NCBI GenBank assembly: GCA_965211995.1
Contig: OZ243040.1
Coordinates: 124,001 to 188,000, forward strand
Origin: CAYFZO01 sp965211995
Lineage (GTDB): Bacteria > Pseudomonadota > Gammaproteobacteria > Poriferisulfidales > Oxydemutatoraceae
Reading direction: 5' to 3'
Length of the DNA: 64,000 bases
Part shown: positions 18,158 through 29,094 of the stretch, one piece after another
Layout: each line of letters opens with the position of its first letter
Numbering within the stretch: the first letter of the stretch is position 1
The notes under the pieces: model-generated
Told to the model about the DNA's origin: nothing
The model's input: the letters and a program-made list of their open reading frames with translations, nothing else
The model's database searches: none
Translations under genes and position numbers: made by a program

Positions 18158-20671
18158 ATGAGCGATCAACCCATCCCTCGCATCCTTCACCAGACCTGGA
18201 AGGACGAGAATCCGCCGCGGGCTTTGGCAAAGTTTCGCAGAACCTGGCTCGAGCATCATCCCGACTGGGAACACCGGCTGTGGACCGACGCCGACAACCG
18301 CGCATTTTTGCACAAGCACTACGCGTGGTTCATGCCGATCTACGACGGCTACGCGCACGAGATCATGCGGGTGGACGCGGTCAGGTATTTCATCCTGCAC
18401 CGCTGCGGGGGGGTGTATGCCGATCTTGATCTTGAATGTCTGCGCCCGATCGAGCCCCTGCTCGCAGGCAAGCAAGTCGTCATCGGCTGCGAACCCCCCC
18501 GGCATCTCGCACGGCACGACGTCTCGCGGCGCGGCGACTTCGGCAGAATACTGTGCAACGCTTTCATGGCCTCGGTTCCGGGGCACCCTTTCTGGGAGCA
18601 TCTGGCGCATGCTTTGCCGGCCTGCTGCACCGCCGCCGACCCGCTGTCGGCGACCGGGCCTTTTTTTCTGACCCGGGCTTGCGCAGCCTATGCGGACAAC
18701 CAATCTATTTCGATCGCAGCGCATGAGTTGCTGTACCCGCTGGATAATGAAACGCGCGTCACGCGCCGGTCGCGCGGGGCTGTTGGGCGCGCGTACACGA
18801 TTCACCATTGGCACGGTTCGTGGTGGAGCGCGGCGTATTCTCCGCAAGCGCTCGCGCGGGGTTGTATGAGCGGGATCGAACGCGGTTTGGCGGCGCTGCG
18901 CAGTTGGGCAAAACGCCGTGCAAAACCCTGGCTCAGGCGCGCTTACCTGCTGGTGCGCCCGGACCAGGTGCGGCGTTATCTGCGGCACTTGAGCGTGGGG
19001 CTGTCTGCGCGGGTCTCGCCCGCGGCGGCGTTGGCACAGCCGGGGCAGATGTGGGTCAGCCGGATGTCCGGCGGCGCTTGCGTCGCACGCGCGTTGATGG
19101 ACGTCGCCGCGGCGCGGGCGCTGCTCGAAAAGGCGGGGTATCCGCGGGTGTCGTGCCTGATGGTGACGCGCGCGCGGTGCGAACTCGCGCAACGGGCGAT
19201 CGAGTGTTTCCGCAGGCAGACTTATCCCAACCGCGAATTGATCGTGATCAACGATGATCCCGACGCCGCGCTCGAGCGCTGGGTCAATTCGCTGCGCGAC
19301 CCGCAAATCCAGTACCTCGGACTCGCCGACGCAGGCAAGTCGCTGGGCGAGTTGCGCAACCTGTCGCTGCGAACCGCGCAAGGCGAATACATTTCGCAGT
19401 GGGACGACGACGACGTCTCGCACCCCGACCGCCTGCTGCTGCAGATGTCGGCGCTATTCGCCGTGCGCGCCGACGCCGCTTTTCTTCACCGGCAAATGCT
19501 GTGGCGGCCCGACCGGCGATACCTCGGCGTGTCGGCGCGCGGCTTGCTGGAAAACACGATGGTCGCGAAGAAAGACCGGGTGGGCGAGTATCGGGTGCTG
19601 AAAAAAGGCGAGGATACGCCGTTGTGCGACGCCTTGCTCGAGCAGGCGGACGTGGTTTTATGTGACGGCCCGCAGTTGTATATCTACGTGTTTCACGGCG
19701 CCAACGCCTGGGACGAGGGGCACTTTGAAAGGCTCTGGGAAAAAAGTTCAATTCAATACAAGGCAGGCGAGTATGACCGTGCCCTGAGCAAGTTGCAGGA
19801 AGATCTGGGCGTGACGCTCGACGCGCGCGCGCCGGTATTCGCCGCGGCCGCCGAGCGCCTCGAGTCCGCGCGGCCGCCCGCGGCGGCGGCGCCCGAGACG
19901 CCGCCCGAGACGCCGCCGGTGCTGGTGCTGACGCCGGTGAAAGACGGCATGGCGCATCTTGAGCGTTTCGCGCGCAATCTCGACGCCGCGACCTATCCCA
20001 AGCACAAGTTGTCTTTGGCGTTTCTGGAAAGCGACAGCGACGACGGCACTTACGCCGCGCTCGAGCGGCTGCTGCCGGAATTGCGCGAACGCTGCGCGCG
20101 CGTCGAGTTGTTCAAACGCGACTTCGGCTACCGTGCGGCGCGTGAGCGCTGGGCGGTAGCCGAGCAGTTCACGCGCCGCTCGATCCTGGCCCGCAGCCGC
20201 AACCTGCTGCTGTCTTTGGCGTTGCGCGACGAACAGTGGGTGTTATGGATGGACGTTGACCTGCTGAGCTGGCCCGCCGACGCGCTCGAGCGGCTGCTGG
20301 CCGCGGGCGAAGACATCGTCGTGCCGTATTGCGTCAGGGCCGACGGCGGCGCTTTCGATCTCAATACGTTCGTGCTGAGCGAAGACGCCGGGCGGCTCGA
20401 CTGGTCGAGATACGTCTGCGACGGCATCTTGCAGCCGCCGGTGGGTTACGGCAGGCGCTATCTCGGCGAATTCGCGGGCACGGAACGCGTCGAGGTTGAC
20501 GGCGTCGGCGGCACGATGCTGCTGATACGCGCCGACGTCCATCGCCAGGGGTTGGTGTTTCCCGCTTACAGCCACGACTTTTATATTGAAACCGAGGGAC
20601 TTGCGAAAATGGCGAAAGACATGGGCTACAAACCCTGCGGCCTGCCCGGGTTGACGATCGTTCACGTGTAG
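18158..20671 (+). CDS. Three-domain glycosyltransferase: GT32-like, GT2 and GT62 (Anp1)-like
   Basis: An 837-residue protein with three catalytic-looking modules. Residues 1-210 resemble the sugar-binding DXD/GT32 family (ILHQTWKDENPP, then CGGVYADLDLECLRP with the DXD, and HHWHGSWW). Residues 325-540 are a GT2 domain (SCLMVTRARCELAQRAIECF, then ISQWDDDDVSHPDRLLLQ). Residues 585-837 resemble GT62/Anp1, the yeast mannan-polymerase family (VLWMDVDLLSWPADALERLL, IVVPYCVRADG, VGGTMLLIRADVHRQGLVFP, IETEGLAKMAKDMGY). No membrane segment or signal peptide is seen, so it is probably cytosolic. It starts 12 bp after the mrcA stop and overlaps convergent hda by 10 bp. Substrate unknown; the GT62 call rests on motif memory. 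Confidence 0.75.
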   Translation: MSDQPIPRILHQTWKDENPPRALAKFRRTWLEHHPDWEHRLWTDADNRAFLHKHYAWFMPIYDGYAHEIMRVDAVRYFILHRCGGVYADLDLECLRPIEPLLAGKQVVIGCEPPRHLARHDVSRRGDFGRILCNAFMASVPGHPFWEHLAHALPACCTAADPLSATGPFFLTRACAAYADNQSISIAAHELLYPLDNETRVTRRSRGAVGRAYTIHHWHGSWWSAAYSPQALARGCMSGIERGLAALRSWAKRRAKPWLRRAYLLVRPDQVRRYLRHLSVGLSARVSPAAALAQPGQMWVSRMSGGACVARALMDVAAARALLEKAGYPRVSCLMVTRARCELAQRAIECFRRQTYPNRELIVINDDPDAALERWVNSLRDPQIQYLGLADAGKSLGELRNLSLRTAQGEYISQWDDDDVSHPDRLLLQMSALFAVRADAAFLHRQMLWRPDRRYLGVSARGLLENTMVAKKDRVGEYRVLKKGEDTPLCDALLEQADVVLCDGPQLYIYVFHGANAWDEGHFERLWEKSSIQYKAGEYDRALSKLQEDLGVTLDARAPVFAAAAERLESARPPAAAAPETPPETPPVLVLTPVKDGMAHLERFARNLDAATYPKHKLSLAFLESDSDDGTYAALERLLPELRERCARVELFKRDFGYRAARERWAVAEQFTRRSILARSRNLLLSLALRDEQWVLWMDVDLLSWPADALERLLAAGEDIVVPYCVRADGGAFDLNTFVLSEDAGRLDWSRYVCDGILQPPVGYGRRYLGEFAGTERVEVDGVGGTMLLIRADVHRQGLVFPAYSHDFYIETEGLAKMAKDMGYKPCGLPGLTIVHV

Positions 20672-21414
20672 TCCGCTCCCCGGTGCGGCAGGATCTCTTT
20701 TATAAAGGGGACGGTGACGCGGCGCTTGCGCTCTTGCGCCGCGTGCGCGAGACGCTCGACCGTGTTCATCAAAGCCGCGAGTTCACGCGGGTAGTTGCTC
20801 AGCAGATAAGGCAGCGCGTCCTCGGCGAACGCGCAGCCGAGACGCTCGCCGATGCGGCTCAGCGCCTTGATCTTGCCGGCGTCGTCGAGCGGCGCGAGAC
20901 GGTACATCGCCCCCCACGCCAGCCGCGACGGCAGGTCTTTGAGTTGCAACTCGAGCGCCGCCGGGTTCCGCCGCCCCGCCATCAGCAGCCGGCAGCCGCT
21001 GGTGCGTGCCTCGTTGATCAGGTCGAACAGGGCGCGCTGCCATGCGGCGTTTTGCACGATCGCGTCGAGTTCGTCGAGACTCACCAGATCCAAGGCTTCG
21101 AGGTCGGAGAGCACGCCGGGTCCGTCCGCCAACAGCGCGGCCAGCGGCAGCCAGGCGCTGCGCCCGCCGTGCGCGGTCACCGCGCGGCACGCCGCCTGCA
21201 GCAGGTGGCTTTTGCCGACCGACCCCGCTCCCCACAGGTAGAGTTGGCGGCTGTCGGCGCCGGCGTCGGTGCACAGCCGCTCCAGGTGGCGCACCGCGAC
21301 TTCATTTCCGGTCGCGACGAAAGTTTCGAGGGTTCTCCCCGCGGGCGGTGCGAACGACAGCAGCAGTTGACGGTGTGAAGCGGGCGCCGCGTCTGCGTCA
21401 GACCATAGATCCAT
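20662..21414 (-). CDS. hda: DnaA regulatory inactivator Hda
   Basis: A 250-residue DnaA-like AAA+ protein lacking the DNA-binding domain. With the beta clamp it stimulates ATP hydrolysis by DnaA after initiation. The N-terminal clamp-binding segment is RQLLLSFAPP. Walker A is GAGSVGKSHLLQA, a slight variant (usually GxxGxGKSH), and LVSLDELDAI is Walker B. The C-terminal AAA+ lid is present (YPRELAALMNTVERL). The gene is near purM as in related bacteria. It overlaps the convergent glycosyltransferase by 10 bp. Confidence 0.92.
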   Translation of the reverse strand: MDLWSDADAAPASHRQLLLSFAPPAGRTLETFVATGNEVAVRHLERLCTDAGADSRQLYLWGAGSVGKSHLLQAACRAVTAHGGRSAWLPLAALLADGPGVLSDLEALDLVSLDELDAIVQNAAWQRALFDLINEARTSGCRLLMAGRRNPAALELQLKDLPSRLAWGAMYRLAPLDDAGKIKALSRIGERLGCAFAEDALPYLLSNYPRELAALMNTVERLAHAAQERKRRVTVPFIKEILPHRGADYT

Positions 21415-21451
21415 GCGCGCCGCCGCTCTCTCCTCTGCGCTGCAAGTGCGG

Positions 21452-22003
21452 TCAGACCGCGCGCGAGACGTTGCGCCGCGTGACCAGCGTGTGCGCGGTG
21501 AGCGCGTAGCCCACGCCGCTCAGCAGCGTCGTCGCGGCGACGCCGCCGACCAGCGCCAGGAGCGGTGCCGACAGTTCGGCGCCGAGTTGGTCCAGCAGCA
21601 CCGCAAACACCAGCAGGATCTGGCAGAAGGTGTTGGTCTTGCTGACCGCGCTGGGGCTGACCTCAAAACTTACGTTGAGGTAGCGGTAGTAAGCGCAACC
21701 GCCGACGATCAACGCGTCGCGCGCGACGACCAGCGCGACCAGCCACGCGGGCAGCAGACCGTGCAGGCCGAAGACCAGGTAGGCGCTGACCAGCATCAAC
21801 TTGTCCGCGATCGGGTCGAGATGCTCTCCGAGCCTGCTCTGCCAGCGGCAGCGCTTCGCCAGAAAACCGTCGAGCGCGTCGCTCGCGCCCATCAGCACCA
21901 GCAGGTAAAGCGCGGCGCGGAAATCCTCGTGCAACAACACCGCCGCGAGCAACGGGACGCACGCAATCCGCCCGACGGTGATGAGGTTGGGGATATGCTT
22001 CAT
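21452..22003 (-). CDS. CDP-alcohol phosphatidyltransferase family protein (PgsA-like)
   Basis: A 183-residue integral membrane protein with about five to six hydrophobic helices. The family transfers phosphatidyl from CDP-diacylglycerol to an alcohol. The signature is read as SDALDGFLAKRC, then LGEHLDPIADK: D-x2-D-G-x2-A-x-R continuing to G-x3-D-x3-D, with Lys where Ala-Arg is more usual. The ATG at 22003 gives MKHIPNLITVGRI, the standard beginning; the longer frame to 22165 is rejected. It lies directly upstream of hda on the minus strand and divergent from purM. Glycerol-3-phosphate is the likely acceptor, but this is uncertain. Confidence 0.85.
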   Translation of the reverse strand: MKHIPNLITVGRIACVPLLAAVLLHEDFRAALYLLVLMGASDALDGFLAKRCRWQSRLGEHLDPIADKLMLVSAYLVFGLHGLLPAWLVALVVARDALIVGGCAYYRYLNVSFEVSPSAVSKTNTFCQILLVFAVLLDQLGAELSAPLLALVGGVAATTLLSGVGYALTAHTLVTRRNVSRAV

Positions 22004-22118
22004 GGCCGCTCCTGTTCGGATAATATAGAGTATAGCGAAAATTAAAACGCCTCTTGAAATCGGCCACGCTGAAACCGGCCTCCTGTAATATGCAGCCCCG
22101 AAGACCGAGTTTCGTCCG

Positions 22119-23210
22119 ATGCCGCGCAACCCCCCCCCCGACAGCCGTCCGCAAGCGCCGGGCAAAGTTGCGGGCGCGCCCGGCGGCGCCCTCGATTACG
22201 CCGGCGCCGGCGTTGACATCACCGCAGGCGACGCGCTGGTCGAGCGCATCAAACCGCTGTGCGCGAAGACGCTGCGCGCGGAAGTCATCGGCGGCGTCGG
22301 CGGTTTTGCCGGCCTGTTCAAACTGAGCGCCGCGAAATACCGAAGCCCGGTGCTGGTCGCGGCGACCGACGGCGTCGGCACCAAATTGAAACTGGCCGGC
22401 GAACTCGGCGTTCACGGCGGCATCGGCACAGACCTCGTCGCGATGTGCGTCAACGACGTGCTGACTCACGGCGCCGAGCCGTTGTTCTTTCTCGACTACT
22501 TCGCGTGCGGCAAATTGTCGGTGGAGGCCGCCGCTGCGGTAATCGCCGGCATCGCCGGGGGCTGCGAACTGGCGGGCTGCGCGCTGATCGGCGGCGAAAC
22601 CGCCGAGATGCCCGGGATGTACGCCGGCGGCGAATACGACCTCGCGGGCTTCACGGTCGGCGTAGCCGAGGAGGACGCCCTGTGTGGCGCGCACCGCGTC
22701 GAGAACGGCGACGCGGTGATCGCGCTCGCGTCGAGCGGCGTGCACGCGAACGGCTTCGCGCTGGTCAGGAAAGTGATCGCCGACAGCGGCGCCGACCTCG
22801 CGCGGCCGTTCGGCGGTGCGACCCTCGGCGAGGCCTTGCTCGCGCCGACGCATATTTACGTCAAGGCGCTGCTGCCCGCGATCCTGCAAGGCAAAGTGCA
22901 CGCGCTCGCGCACGTCACCGGCGGCGGTCTGAGCGGAAACCTGCCGCGTATGCTCGGTGCGGATCAGGCGGCGAGCGTGGACCTCGGGAGTTGGAGTCGT
23001 CCCGCGGTGTTTGAGTGGATACGCGAGACGGGCCGTATCGAAGAAGCGGAGATGCTGCGCGTGTTCAACTGCGGCGTTGGCATGGCGGCGGCGGTCGCGC
23101 CGGGCGAAGCCGAGGCGTTGATCCGGCAAATACAAGACGCCGGGTTCGAAGCGTGGCAACTCGGCGAGATCATCCCGCGCCGCGGGCAGGCGCCCGTGGC
23201 TTACGGATGA
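22119..23210 (+). CDS. purM: Phosphoribosylformylglycinamidine cyclo-ligase PurM
   Basis: A 363-residue AIR synthetase, step five of purine synthesis, closing the imidazole ring of FGAM with ATP. Characteristic runs are LDYAGAGVDITAGDALVERI, GVGGFAGLF, ATDGVGTKLKLA, MCVNDVLTHGAEPLFFLDY and GGETAEMPGMY. The first 25 residues, rich in Pro, are longer than in E. coli and may reflect a later true start, although no better one is obvious. The gene pairs with purN downstream, but 371 bp of repeats separate the two. Confidence 0.97.
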   Translation: MPRNPPPDSRPQAPGKVAGAPGGALDYAGAGVDITAGDALVERIKPLCAKTLRAEVIGGVGGFAGLFKLSAAKYRSPVLVAATDGVGTKLKLAGELGVHGGIGTDLVAMCVNDVLTHGAEPLFFLDYFACGKLSVEAAAAVIAGIAGGCELAGCALIGGETAEMPGMYAGGEYDLAGFTVGVAEEDALCGAHRVENGDAVIALASSGVHANGFALVRKVIADSGADLARPFGGATLGEALLAPTHIYVKALLPAILQGKVHALAHVTGGGLSGNLPRMLGADQAASVDLGSWSRPAVFEWIRETGRIEEAEMLRVFNCGVGMAAAVAPGEAEALIRQIQDAGFEAWQLGEIIPRRGQAPVAYG

Positions 23211-23245
23211 AGATCAATCCGCAGATAACGCAGGTTGACGCAGAT

Positions 23246-23521
23246 AAAGATCAAGCCGCGGGTGGCGCGGATGGCGGCGCCGGAAACGGGGAAGCCCGGC
23301 GCTTTGAGGCGTCGCCCGGTGCTCAAGTAAACCGCCTTGATCTGTGCAAATCCGCGTAATCTGTGGAGTCAACGGAGCAGCCGCGATGACGACGCATAAA
23401 GATCAATTCGCGGGTGGCGCGGATGGGGGTGGCGGAAGCAGGGAAGCCCGGCGCTTTGAGGCGTCGCCCGGTGCTCAAGTAAACCGCCTTGATCTGTGCA
23501 AATCCGCGTAATCTGTGAAGT
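23246..23521. repeat. Direct repeat of 124 bp between purM and purN
   Basis: Two copies, 23246-23369 and 23398-23521, start AAAGATCAA and end CGTAATCTGTG(G/A)AGT, with a 28-bp spacer. They differ at only about 11 positions. Short motifs around them (CCGCAGATAACGCAGGTTGACGC at the left, CCGCAGGTGACGC at the right) look like the same degenerate element. A related stretch, GATCCGCAAATCACGC, lies near 58533. They fill the purM-purN gap, which holds no gene. Confidence 0.9.
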
Positions 23522-23581
23522 TGAGAAAATAAATCCGCAGGTGACGCGGGTGAAGATAAATTTACGGATAACGCAAAGAGG

Positions 23582-24265
23582 ATGACGGGCAAACGTTGCA
23601 CTTCGGGCTCGGATGTGGCGGACGACGTGCGCCATGCGTTGCCGCCTAAACGCCTGGTTACGCTGATCTCCGGCACCGGCAGCAACCTGCAGGCGATTCT
23701 CGACGCGCTCGATGCGGGGCGCCTCAACGCGGAGATGGCGTGCGTGATCAGCAACCGCGTTGACGCGGCGGGCCTCGAAAGGGCGCGCGCCGCCGGCGTC
23801 GCGGTCGCCCTCGCCGCGGACGATGCCGCGCTGCGCCGGACACTCGACGAACTCGCGCCCGACGTGATCGCGCTCGCGGGCTTTATGCGCATACTCGACC
23901 GCGATCTCGTGCGGCGCTTCAGCGGCAGGATTTTCAACATCCACCCGGCGCTGCTGCCGAAATACAAGGGGTTGCACACGCATCGCCGCGTTCTCGCAAG
24001 CGGCGACGCCGTGCACGGCTGCAGCGTGCACTTCGTCACCGCGGCGCTCGACGCGGGGCCCGTCGTGATGCAGGCGCGCGTGCCGGTGCGCGACGGCGAC
24101 ACGCCTGAGACGGTCGCGGCGCGGGTGCTCAAACGCGAGCACCTCATCTATCCGCGGGTGCTGGCCTGGTATTGCGAAGGTCGCCTGCAACTGCGCGCCG
24201 GGCGTTGCGTGCTCGACGGCGACACACTCGAGCAGCCGTTGCTGCTCGAAGCGCACGGCGCGTGA
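23582..24265 (+). CDS. purN: Phosphoribosylglycinamide formyltransferase PurN
   Basis: A 227-residue GAR transformylase using 10-formyltetrahydrofolate, step three of purine synthesis. Substrate-binding LVTLISGTGSNLQAI is followed by the catalytic Asn and His in FNIHPALLPKYKG and the Asp of the region VHFVTAALDAGPVV. The N terminus carries some 23 residues before the first strand (MTGKRCTSGSDVADD), longer than in E. coli; the ATG at 23582 has a GAGGATG context. Its TGA overlaps the GTG of the next gene by 4 bp (GTGA), so the two are probably coupled. Confidence 0.96.
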   Translation: MTGKRCTSGSDVADDVRHALPPKRLVTLISGTGSNLQAILDALDAGRLNAEMACVISNRVDAAGLERARAAGVAVALAADDAALRRTLDELAPDVIALAGFMRILDRDLVRRFSGRIFNIHPALLPKYKGLHTHRRVLASGDAVHGCSVHFVTAALDAGPVVMQARVPVRDGDTPETVAARVLKREHLIYPRVLAWYCEGRLQLRAGRCVLDGDTLEQPLLLEAHGA

Positions 24266-25023
24266 GCCGGCGCGTGGAACGGCGCCTAAGCAAGGGGCTT
24301 GTGATCGGCGTTGCAGCCGGCATCGCGGCCGGAGTCGCGGCCGGTGCGGGTTGGGCGGGCGCGAGCGAACTCGCGCCGTTCGAGATCACCTACGACGTCC
24401 GACTCGCCGGGCTCGACGCGGGCGAAATCACGGTGCGGCTTGAAATCAACGGCGACCGCCTGCGGTACACCTCAAGCGTTACTCCGCGCGGGGTGTTGGC
24501 GCTGTTGTTTGGCGACACGCTGCGGATCAGCGCGCGGATGCGTCGCGAAGACGGGCGTATCGTCGCCGAGGAATACGCAACGAGCTACGCGCGCAACCCG
24601 GATAAGGATCAGCGCTACCGCTTTGAGGCGCACGGCCACTCGGTCGAAGTTCTGAAAGAAAGGCGCGTTTATTTTCTGCCGACGCCGCCGGGCACGCTGG
24701 ATGAAGCCGGCGTGCAACTGCAACTGACCCGCGACGCGCGCAAGCGCAACGGCCCGTGGCGGTATGTGGTGGTTTCAAACGGCAAACTTAAGCGTTACCG
24801 CTTTGCCGAAACCGGCGTTGAGATGATCGCGACCGCGCTGGGCGAGATCGAGGCGCTGCGGGTCGAACGCGCCAGGGTGCGCGACGGCGAAGACGCTGAG
24901 ACCGATCACCGTTACTGGCTGAGCCCGGCGCACCGCTATTTGCCGGTCAGGATAGAACGGCTCAAGCGCGGGCGGGTCACGAGAACGATGACCGTGAAGA
25001 CGATCCACTTCACGGCGCCGTGA
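24262..25023 (+). CDS. DUF3108 domain-containing periplasmic protein
   Basis: A 253-residue exported protein of unknown role. The GTG start at 24262 overlaps the purN stop (GTGA). A signal sequence spans about residues 1-34, with a basic n-region (SRRVERRLSK), an alanine/glycine/valine core and an AxA-like end at GAS-EL. The mature part begins FEITYDVRLAGLDAGEIT and continues with predicted beta strands (RYTSSVTPRGVLALLFG), typical for DUF3108. The same purM-purN-DUF3108 order is seen in other gammaproteobacteria. Function not known. Confidence 0.85.
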   Translation: MSRRVERRLSKGLVIGVAAGIAAGVAAGAGWAGASELAPFEITYDVRLAGLDAGEITVRLEINGDRLRYTSSVTPRGVLALLFGDTLRISARMRREDGRIVAEEYATSYARNPDKDQRYRFEAHGHSVEVLKERRVYFLPTPPGTLDEAGVQLQLTRDARKRNGPWRYVVVSNGKLKRYRFAETGVEMIATALGEIEALRVERARVRDGEDAETDHRYWLSPAHRYLPVRIERLKRGRVTRTMTVKTIHFTAP

Positions 25024-25287
25024 TCAGTTTTGATAATCACGCCAAAGCGGGGATTCCCCTGCTTATTCGCACGCGCCGTTTCAATCCGGCGTCCTGGTTT
25101 GTCAAACCCCGGCGGGAAAACCCCTGTTGATTCGCAAGGTGCGGGCAGCCGCAGCGCACAACCGCGGGCGTTCAATGGGTTGCGGCGGGAATACGGCGCT
25201 AACCGGGCATACGGGCAACACATTTTTATCCGCCCTTGACCCTGCCTCCCTGCGAGTCCGTCGTCGCAAGCGGCCCCGCTTTGGGTT

Positions 25288-25410
25288 TACCCATTGGCCG
25301 AGTAGTGTTTTACAACACCGCGCGGTCTCATCAGGCGCTGTCGCTGCAGTCTCCCGTACGATCCCCGCTGATCACCCGGAGTGCCCAATGTTATGGACCT
25401 CATACACCGG
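25288..25410 (+). pseudogene. IS481-like transposase C-terminal remnant
   Basis: Translation gives VVFYNTARSHQALSLQSPVRS and then HPECPMLWT, resembling the C-terminal end of IS481/IS3-type integrases (W-x-FYN-x-RPHQ-x-L). No complete transposase or terminal repeats remain. A second copy of the same tail lies at 49437-49690, and both end with CACCCGGAGTGCCCAATG and the following TTATGGAC. The rest of the DUF3108-rpsO gap (25024-25287) has no gene that I can support. Confidence 0.6.
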
Positions 25411-25411
25411 A

Positions 25412-25440
25412 TAGACGGGCGCGCCGATTTCCGCTAAAAT
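25412..25440 (+). promoter_or_regulatory. rpsO-pnp promoter
   Basis: TAGACG (25412-25417) matches four of six bases of the -35 consensus. A 17-bp spacer follows, then TAAAAT (25435-25440) as the -10. It lies about 45 bp upstream of the rpsO ATG, a sensible distance for the ribosomal-protein leader. Confidence 0.55.
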
Positions 25441-25483
25441 CGCCCCTCAATGTTCGAGGGCAAGAGAAAGTAAGGGCTTTAAC

Positions 25484-25753
25484 ATGCCGCTCACGGTCGA
25501 GCAAAAAAGCGAAGTTGCAAAAAAATACGGGCAAAGCGGAAACGACACGGGTTCTCCGGAAGTCCAGGTTGCACTGCTCACCACGCGCATCAACGCGCTG
25601 GCGGAGCACTTCACACAGCACAAGCGCGACCACCATTCGCGCAGGGGACTCCTGAAAATGGTGAGTTCGCGCCGCAAATTGCTTAAATACCTGAAATCAA
25701 GAAGCCCCGACCGCTATAAAAATTTGATTTCTTCGCTGGGATTGCGCTCCTGA
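25484..25753 (+). CDS. rpsO: 30S ribosomal protein S15
   Basis: An 89-residue S15, exactly the usual length. It binds the central domain of 16S rRNA and contacts bridge B4. Conserved stretches are GSPEVQVALLTTRINALAEH, HKRDHHSRRGLLKMVSSRR and YLKSRSPDRYKNLISSLGLR. It is followed by pnp after 10 bp, the classic rpsO-pnp operon. In E. coli S15 autoregulates through its mRNA leader; I did not resolve a comparable pseudoknot here. Confidence 0.98.
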   Translation: MPLTVEQKSEVAKKYGQSGNDTGSPEVQVALLTTRINALAEHFTQHKRDHHSRRGLLKMVSSRRKLLKYLKSRSPDRYKNLISSLGLRS

Positions 25754-25763
25754 GTCGGCGGCT

Positions 25764-27839
<2,076 letters not shown>

Positions 27840-28035
27840 AAGGCGACGCGGGTTAAGGGTTAAGGCGCTCGGAATGGACAGCAAGAGCGCATTCGTTTGA
27901 AGCATGGGGGACACACGGCGTAAAGGGCCGATGCGGGTTAGGATTAAGGCGCTCGGAATGGACAGCAAGGGCGCATCCGGTTGAGTATGGGGGATATAGT
28001 GTGACGTTGCCGGCCCGGTGGGAGGTGTGTCTGCG

Positions 28036-28446
28036 ATGGGAAAGATCGTTAAATCTGAAGACGAGTGGCGCGAGATTTTAAACCGCGAACAGTTTCACGT
28101 GTGTCGCCGCAAAGGTACCGAGCCCGCGTTCAGCGGCGAATATCACGATTGCAAAACGCCGGGAACCTACTGTTGCAGTTGTTGCGGAACGCCGTTGTTT
28201 TCGTCCGAAGACAAATTTGATTCCGGCACCGGCTGGCCGAGTTTTTTCCGCGCGCTCAATGATGACTGCGTCGAAATCGAGCAAGACCGCTCGCACGGCA
28301 TGCTCAGGTCCGAGGTTCACTGCATCGCATGCGACGCTCACCTCGGTCACGTTTTCCCCGACGGCCCGCAACCCACTGGATTGCGCTACTGCATCAATTC
28401 GCTCTCGCTTGCGTTATTGGCCACGGATTCCGCTACAAGAGAATGA
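28036..28446 (+). CDS. msrB: Peptide-methionine (R)-S-oxide reductase MsrB
   Basis: A 136-residue MsrB that reduces the R epimer of methionine sulfoxide in proteins. Structural zinc cysteines are in CCSCCGTPLF and CIACDAHLGHVF. The active-site nucleophile is the Cys of GLRYCINS near the C terminus. FDSGTGWPSFF is the family signature. I use ATG at 28036 (MGKIVKSEDEWRE); the GTG at 28018 is an alternative. It sits just after the pnp repeat array and just before a lower-GC region. Confidence 0.95.
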   Translation: MGKIVKSEDEWREILNREQFHVCRRKGTEPAFSGEYHDCKTPGTYCCSCCGTPLFSSEDKFDSGTGWPSFFRALNDDCVEIEQDRSHGMLRSEVHCIACDAHLGHVFPDGPQPTGLRYCINSLSLALLATDSATRE

Positions 28447-28576
28447 GTAAATTATTGTTATAGAAAAACTTTTTTAGGTTTAGCTGAGTGTAGTGAGAGA
28501 TTATGATACTTTAACAAATTGCGCGAACGTCTTTCACGGCGTTCAATTTCGTTTTGTCATACTGGAGGATGTTGAT

Positions 28577-28759
28577 ATGCAAGTGAAATGGGACGAAGGC
28601 ACCTGCATCCACGCAGGTAAATGCGTTGAAGGTTTGCCCACTGTGTTTAAGGTCGAAAACGGCAAGTTCGTAATCGATCAAAGCGGCGCTAGTGGAGAGG
28701 CCATTCGCGAGACGGTCTCGAAATGCCCATCAGGGGCGTTGACCATTGACGAGAGTTAA
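28577..28759 (+). CDS. Small divergent 4Fe-4S mono-cluster ferredoxin (Fer4_19/YjdI-like)
   Basis: A 60-residue protein starting at ATG 28577 with a good Shine-Dalgarno (GGAGG, 8 bp upstream). The sequence CIHAGKCVEGLPTVF and later KCPSGALTI is the divergent single-cluster ferredoxin pattern, with three visible cysteines. It could shuttle electrons in the cytoplasm. Its position between msrB and an oxygenase reductase, in the AT-richer stretch, suggests a link to the hydrocarbon oxidation genes, but the reductase has its own 2Fe-2S domain. The extension upstream to 28493 is not needed. Confidence 0.8.
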   Translation: MQVKWDEGTCIHAGKCVEGLPTVFKVENGKFVIDQSGASGEAIRETVSKCPSGALTIDES

Positions 28760-29094
28760 GTCATATATAAAAATATCATGGGTGACCGAGGAGCACTGAC
28801 AGTGCTCACGGTCGTCTTAGCTTCACCAACGCGACCGAATACTCCGGACCGCCACCGGGAAAAGTGGTCATTGAGGTCGGGGTATCTGTTGGGTTGCGGA
28901 GTGAGTGATTTCTGAGTTCCGTAACACTTTCCCGCTTGGCGAGTTGCTTGGCGGGAAAGTGTTAAATATCCCCTACGGATTTTGGCTGGAACTTCGGTAG
29001 TAATGCGCTTCGATAATCTCGTTTCCGATCCGTGGCGCTCAATTCCAAGATTGGCATGAATGTGTTTGATGCAGGAGAGATATGGTGCCGTTAG
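28760..29094. other. 335-bp gap holding two strong inverted repeats
   Basis: A hairpin at 28784-28813 pairs GAGCACT with AGTGCTC around loop GAC and can be extended by GACCG/CGGTC beyond a mismatch. A second, perfect 13-bp inverted repeat pairs AACACTTTCCCGC (28923-28935) with GCGGGAAAGTGTT (28951-28963) around a 15-nt loop. Neither has a downstream T tract, so they are operators, attenuators or factor-dependent ends rather than clear intrinsic terminators. A short frame begins at ATG 29081 after GGAGAGAT. Confidence 0.7.
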
